A DNA stretch of 37,272 nt from Bradyrhizobium sp. (GTDB lineage: Bacteria; Pseudomonadota; Alphaproteobacteria; Rhizobiales; Xanthobacteraceae): NCBI GenBank assembly GCA_021732175.1, contig JAKFVP010000101.1, forward strand, positions 1-37,272, written 5' to 3'. The notes under the pieces were generated by a model. That model worked only from the letters and a program-made list of their open reading frames with translations, was not told the DNA's origin and did not search any database. The number at the start of each line of letters is the position of its first letter. The stretch's first letter is position 1. A program made the translations under genes and the position numbers. Of the stretch, positions 34,173 to 37,272 are shown piece after piece.

Positions 34173-34186
34173 CGAACGAATGTTAG
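34173..34186. promoter_or_regulatory. Operator-like palindrome, site 4
   Basis: CGAACGAATGTTAG matches the same pattern, in mirror orientation to site 3. The centres of the two sites are 18 bases apart, which would suit two repressor dimers on nearly the same helical face. There is no T-run on either side and no gene ends nearby, so it is not a terminator. Confidence 0.6.
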
Positions 34187-34258
34187 AAAATAATGAAGAC
34201 CGTCGAGCCCGCATTTCCTGGCTTGTGATCAGTTTTGGGGAATAGCCAATTGACCGCG

Positions 34259-35857
34259 ATGAAATCCGCTGTCGCGACCGGGTCGGACGAGTTCAAGCTC
34301 AATCGCGCTCATTATCTGGCGCGGATCGCCGATCTCCAAAGGCGTCGGGCCGAGGCCAATCAGGGCGGCTCCGCCAAGGCTCGCGCCTTGCATAAATCGC
34401 GCGGCCAGCTGCTGCCGCGCGAACGCATCGCGGCGCTGATCGATCCCGGTTCGCCGTTTCTCGAGTTCGGCCACCTGGCGGGCGAGGGGATGTACGACGG
34501 CGTGCCGCCGGGCGCGACAATTATCACGGGCGTCGGACAGGTCTGCGGGCGCGGTTGCATGCTTATCGCCAACGATGCCACAGTGAAGGGCGGGACGCTG
34601 TTCGGCATGACAACGAAGAAGCATACCCGCGCCCAGTTGTTTGCGTGGCAACACCGGCTGCCCTGCATCACCTTGGTGCAATCAGGTGGCGGCTTCCTGC
34701 CGGACATCGCCAATATCTTTCCGGACGAAGGGCAGGCCGGATCGATCATGTACAATCAGGTAAAGATGTCGGCCGAGAATATCGCGCAGATCGCCGTCGT
34801 TCACGGCCCTTCGACCGCGGGCGGCGCTTACATTCCGGCGCTGTGCGACGAGGTGGTGATCGTACGCGACCAGGGCGCGATGTTTCTCGGCAGCCCGCAA
34901 CTGGTATTTGCCGCGACCGGCGAGACCATCGAGATCGAACCGCTCGGCGGCGCGGAGATGCACAGCCGGATCAGCGGCGTCACCGACCATATCGCCGAGA
35001 ATGACAGCCACGCGCTGGCGATCGTGCGTAATATCGTCGCCAACCTGGGAGAGCCGCCGCGATTGCGCTGGACGGTCGAGCAGGGCGAACCGCCTTGCCA
35101 TGCGGTCGAGGAAATCTATGGAATCGTCAGCGCTAACCGGCGCATCCCAACGGACAACCGGGAGATCCTGGCGCGCCTCATCGACGGCAGCCGCTTTCAA
35201 GACTTCAAGCATCTTCACGGCGAAACCATGCTATGCGGATTTGCCCGCATCCACGGTTTCGAGGTCGGCATCCTGGCCAATAACGGCGTGCTGTTTTCGG
35301 AAAGCGCGGTCAAGGGGGCGCACTTCATCGAACTTTGCTGCAAGCGCGACATTCCGTTGCTGTTCCTGGTCGATGTCTCCGGCTTTATGGTCGGGTCCGC
35401 AGTCGAGCGTCAGGGCATTGCCAAGCATGGAGCCAAGTTCATGACCGCGATGGCCTGCGCCGATGTGCCGAAATACACTATCATTACCGGCGGCTCTTAT
35501 GCCGCGGCTTATTTCGCAATGCTAGGCCGCGCGTTCAAACCAAACGCTACCCTGATGTGGCCAAGCGCCCACGCCGCCTTGATGGGACCGGAGCAGGCGG
35601 CGACAACGCTAACGATGGTGCGCGACAATATCCATCAGCGCGAAGGCAGTTCTTGGACCGACGAAGAACGTGAAGAGTTCAAGCGGCCGATCCTGAGGGA
35701 CTTCGAGGCGTTCGCCGATCCCTATAACTACGCCCGCCATTTGTGGTGCGATATGGTGATCGAACCTGCGGAGACCCGCGAGGTGATGGCGCTGCTGCTC
35801 GACCTCGCCGGCCGGACGCCTGCCAAGCCGACGAGATTCGGGGTGTTCCGGATGTAG
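34259..35857 (+). CDS. Acyl-CoA carboxylase beta subunit (carboxyltransferase) 2
   Basis: A 532-residue carboxyltransferase, a paralogue of the one at 31136. The ATG at 34259 is my choice; TTG at 34250, with GGGGA eight bases upstream, is a real alternative. It carries LIANDATVKGGTLFG, VQSGGGFLPD, VHGPSTAGGAYIPALCDE and GFMVGSAVERQGIAKHGAKF. Differences from copy 1 cluster in the acyl-binding N-terminal half (for example TGETIEIEPL for KEEVGVEAL) and in GGSYAAAYFAM for GNSYGAGYLAM. No biotin-carrying subunit is next to it, so it probably shares the alpha subunit at 29119. It is transcribed divergently from that operon behind the double operator. It may carboxylate a different intermediate. 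Confidence 0.9.
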   Translation: MKSAVATGSDEFKLNRAHYLARIADLQRRRAEANQGGSAKARALHKSRGQLLPRERIAALIDPGSPFLEFGHLAGEGMYDGVPPGATIITGVGQVCGRGCMLIANDATVKGGTLFGMTTKKHTRAQLFAWQHRLPCITLVQSGGGFLPDIANIFPDEGQAGSIMYNQVKMSAENIAQIAVVHGPSTAGGAYIPALCDEVVIVRDQGAMFLGSPQLVFAATGETIEIEPLGGAEMHSRISGVTDHIAENDSHALAIVRNIVANLGEPPRLRWTVEQGEPPCHAVEEIYGIVSANRRIPTDNREILARLIDGSRFQDFKHLHGETMLCGFARIHGFEVGILANNGVLFSESAVKGAHFIELCCKRDIPLLFLVDVSGFMVGSAVERQGIAKHGAKFMTAMACADVPKYTIITGGSYAAAYFAMLGRAFKPNATLMWPSAHAALMGPEQAATTLTMVRDNIHQREGSSWTDEEREEFKRPILRDFEAFADPYNYARHLWCDMVIEPAETREVMALLLDLAGRTPAKPTRFGVFRM

Positions 35858-35873
35858 CTGCTCGCCTGTCAGG

Positions 35874-36293
35874 CTAAGCCCGCCGGAAGCGCGGCAGCGT
35901 CACTTCCTCGCTGATTTTTTCGCAGACGAGCATGACGTCCATGTCGAACGTGACCTCTTCGGGCTTGCCGCCGGTATAGGTGCTGATCATCCGCGGGCCC
36001 TCCTCCAGATCGATCAACAAAACAGCGTAGGGCAGATCGGTTTTGAAAGCGGGTCCCGGTGCGCGCTGTACCACGCTGAAGGAATGTACCTTGCCGCGCC
36101 CGCTTGCCGGTCGATGGGCAAGATTTTCGCCGCCGCACTGCCGGCACATCGCCTGCTGGTAATATTGCACGTGGCCGCAATCGGCGCAGTGCTGCAGCAG
36201 CAGCACGCCGTCGTGCAGGCCGCGCCAGAGGGCGGCGGAATCCGCGTCGGGCGTCGGCACCGGCTTCTTCATGGCGTCTTCGGACGAGATCAC
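35874..36293 (-). CDS. DUF35 OB-fold zinc-ribbon protein, second copy
   Basis: A 139-residue protein read from a GTG at 36293, which has GGAG eight bases upstream and overlaps the stop of the upstream thiolase-fold gene by four bases (GTGA). An ATG at 36272 would give 132 residues. The zinc-ribbon cysteines are Cys36, Cys39, Cys50 and Cys53, followed by the OB-fold segment SGRGKVHSFSVV. It is the partner of the adjacent thiolase-fold protein, repeating the arrangement at 10702-12275. Only 16 bases separate its stop from the convergent carboxyltransferase gene. Confidence 0.9.
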   Translation of the reverse strand: MISSEDAMKKPVPTPDADSAALWRGLHDGVLLLQHCADCGHVQYYQQAMCRQCGGENLAHRPASGRGKVHSFSVVQRAPGPAFKTDLPYAVLLIDLEEGPRMISTYTGGKPEEVTFDMDVMLVCEKISEEVTLPRFRRA

Positions 36294-37272
36294 AGCGTGT
36301 TCTCCGTGCCCAGAATGGTGGTGGCATTGGTTGCGAAACCCGCGCCGAGGCTGTGCACCAGCCCGAGTTCCGCGCCCGGCACCTGGCGTTCGCCGCATTG
36401 GCCGCGCAACTGCGCGATGACCTCATGAAAATGGAACAGCGATCCCGGCATTCCCGAATGGGCGAACGACAACAATCCGCCATGGGTGTTCGATGGAATC
36501 TGGCCGCCATAGGTCATATGGCCGTCCGCGACGAAACGGCCGCCTTCGCCCTTCGGGCAAAAACCGAGATCTTCCAGCATCATGATGACGGTGCCGGTGA
36601 AGCAGTCATAGACGCCGGCGACGTCCATGTCCTTGGGGCCATAGCCGGCCATTTCGTAAGCCTTTCGGCTCGACGCGACCGCGCCGGTTTCGGTCAGCGA
36701 GGGCATCAGGAAAATATGTTCGTGGGTGTAGCATTCGCCGCCGCCCAGAATGTAGATCGGGCTTTTGATGCCGAGCGCCTTGGCATGTTCGGCCGATGTC
36801 AGAATGAATGCCGCGCCGCCATCCGATATCAGCGAGCAATCGAGCTTGTGGTAGGGCGTCGTCACCATAGCTGAGCTTAGCACGTCGTCCACCGTGATCG
36901 GGCTGGTCTGCTGCGCACCGGGCGTGCGCATAGCATGACGCCGCTGGACCACGGCGACTTCCGCCAACTGTTCCGGTGTGGTGCCGAAATCCTTCATATG
37001 CCGGTGTGCCGTCATGGCAAAGGTATTCGCGACAGGAATGCCGAACGGCATCTCGTATTGCTGATCACGGCTTTCCGTCATCGAGCGCAGCGCCAGATCC
37101 GGCGTCAGGCCGGTCAGCAGGCTGTCGCCGCCGACCACGAGTACGACCTCGGCGAGGCCGCCATGAATGGCAGCGGCGCCAATATTGAACATCGTCGCCG
37201 CCGTCGCGCCGGATACCTGAAGCGTGTTCGAAAAGGTCGGCTGAATACCTAAATACTCGCTGAACGCAACGC
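36290..37272 (-). CDS. Thiolase-fold protein, second copy, 5'-truncated by window edge
   Basis: The frame stays open through the Met at 37192 to the window edge, and the extra residues (SEYLGIQPTFSNTLQVSG) are thiolase-like, so the gene continues outside. About 326 residues are visible. As in the copy at 10702, the usual nucleophilic Cys position falls on Gly (VSGATAATMF, 16 residues before the conserved GG), and the HDCFT motif reads YDCFT. NTHGG is kept near the C terminus. It overlaps its DUF35 partner by four bases. I infer another CoA-thioester C-C lyase or an acyl transferase of unknown substrate, perhaps acting at a different step from the first pair. Confidence 0.82.
   Translation of the reverse strand, partial: VAFSEYLGIQPTFSNTLQVSGATAATMFNIGAAAIHGGLAEVVLVVGGDSLLTGLTPDLALRSMTESRDQQYEMPFGIPVANTFAMTAHRHMKDFGTTPEQLAEVAVVQRRHAMRTPGAQQTSPITVDDVLSSAMVTTPYHKLDCSLISDGGAAFILTSAEHAKALGIKSPIYILGGGECYTHEHIFLMPSLTETGAVASSRKAYEMAGYGPKDMDVAGVYDCFTGTVIMMLEDLGFCPKGEGGRFVADGHMTYGGQIPSNTHGGLLSFAHSGMPGSLFHFHEVIAQLRGQCGERQVPGAELGLVHSLGAGFATNATTILGTENTL

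Larger units (their letters stand above)
33996..34258. promoter_or_regulatory. Divergent promoter region between ACAD operon and second carboxyltransferase
   Basis: A 263-base gap between the minus-strand operon starting at 33995 and the plus-strand gene at 34259. It holds the two head-to-head operator-like palindromes at 34155-34186. A weak plus-strand promoter may be TTGCTA at 34119-34124 and TAGGAT at 34143-34148, with 18-base spacing, just before the operators. I could not assign a convincing minus-strand promoter. Confidence 0.5.

Noticed and set aside
34155..34186. Intrinsic terminator interpretation of the long inverted repeat
   Set aside because: It lies between divergent gene starts, no transcript should end there, and neither strand has a T-run after the stem.

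Overview
The window looks like part of a GC-rich alphaproteobacterial genome, most likely Rhizobiales of the Bradyrhizobium/Rhodopseudomonas kind. I infer this from the Trb-type conjugation operon layout and from enzymes resembling the Rhodopseudomonas Bad (alicyclic acid) proteins; nothing here fixes the species. No rRNA, tRNA, CRISPR array or intact insertion sequence was found.

Positions 1-6761 (+) hold the distal half of a conjugative type IV secretion operon: partial trbE, then trbJ, a trbK-like gene, trbL, trbF, trbG, trbI and a small DUF2274 gene, many with start/stop overlaps. A convergent LysR regulator (6734-7690, -) and the N-terminal remnant of a second LysR gene (7873-8190, -) mark the junction between the conjugation module and a catabolic locus. 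This is what one expects from an integrative conjugative element carrying metabolic cargo, but no integrase or att site is visible.

Positions 8178-37272 form a large CoA-ester catabolic locus. The left part has two paired acyl-CoA dehydrogenases (-) divergent from a thiolase-fold protein, a DUF35 protein and a MaoC-type hydratase (+). This set resembles the heteromeric dehydrogenase/hydratase/aldolase modules that shorten steroid side chains. An alpha/beta hydrolase (+) and a Baeyer-Villiger monooxygenase (-) follow, facing each other. Then comes a six-gene transport operon (-): livG, a CoA ligase, livH, livM, livF and a periplasmic binding protein. A probable nine-gene operon (-) from 33995 down to 23571 encodes an acyl-CoA dehydrogenase, carboxyltransferase, biotin carboxylase/biotin carrier, BadH-like dehydrogenase, BadI/MenB-like ring hydrolase, crotonase, an unusual CoA ligase, an alpha/beta hydrolase and a PaaI-like thioesterase. 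A second carboxyltransferase (+) and a second DUF35/thiolase-fold pair (-, running off the window) complete the locus.

My interpretation is import, CoA activation, beta-oxidation and hydrolytic ring opening of an alicyclic, probably methyl-branched (isoprenoid- or steroid-like) acid or ketone. The biotin carboxylase would unblock a beta-branched intermediate and the DUF35/thiolase-fold pairs would cleave C-C bonds. Four copies of a 14-bp palindrome, C(T/G)AAC-N4-GTT(A/C)G, lie in the three main regulatory gaps (10582, 23501, and a head-to-head pair at 34155 and 34173). They suggest one repressor, not encoded in the window, that controls the whole locus.
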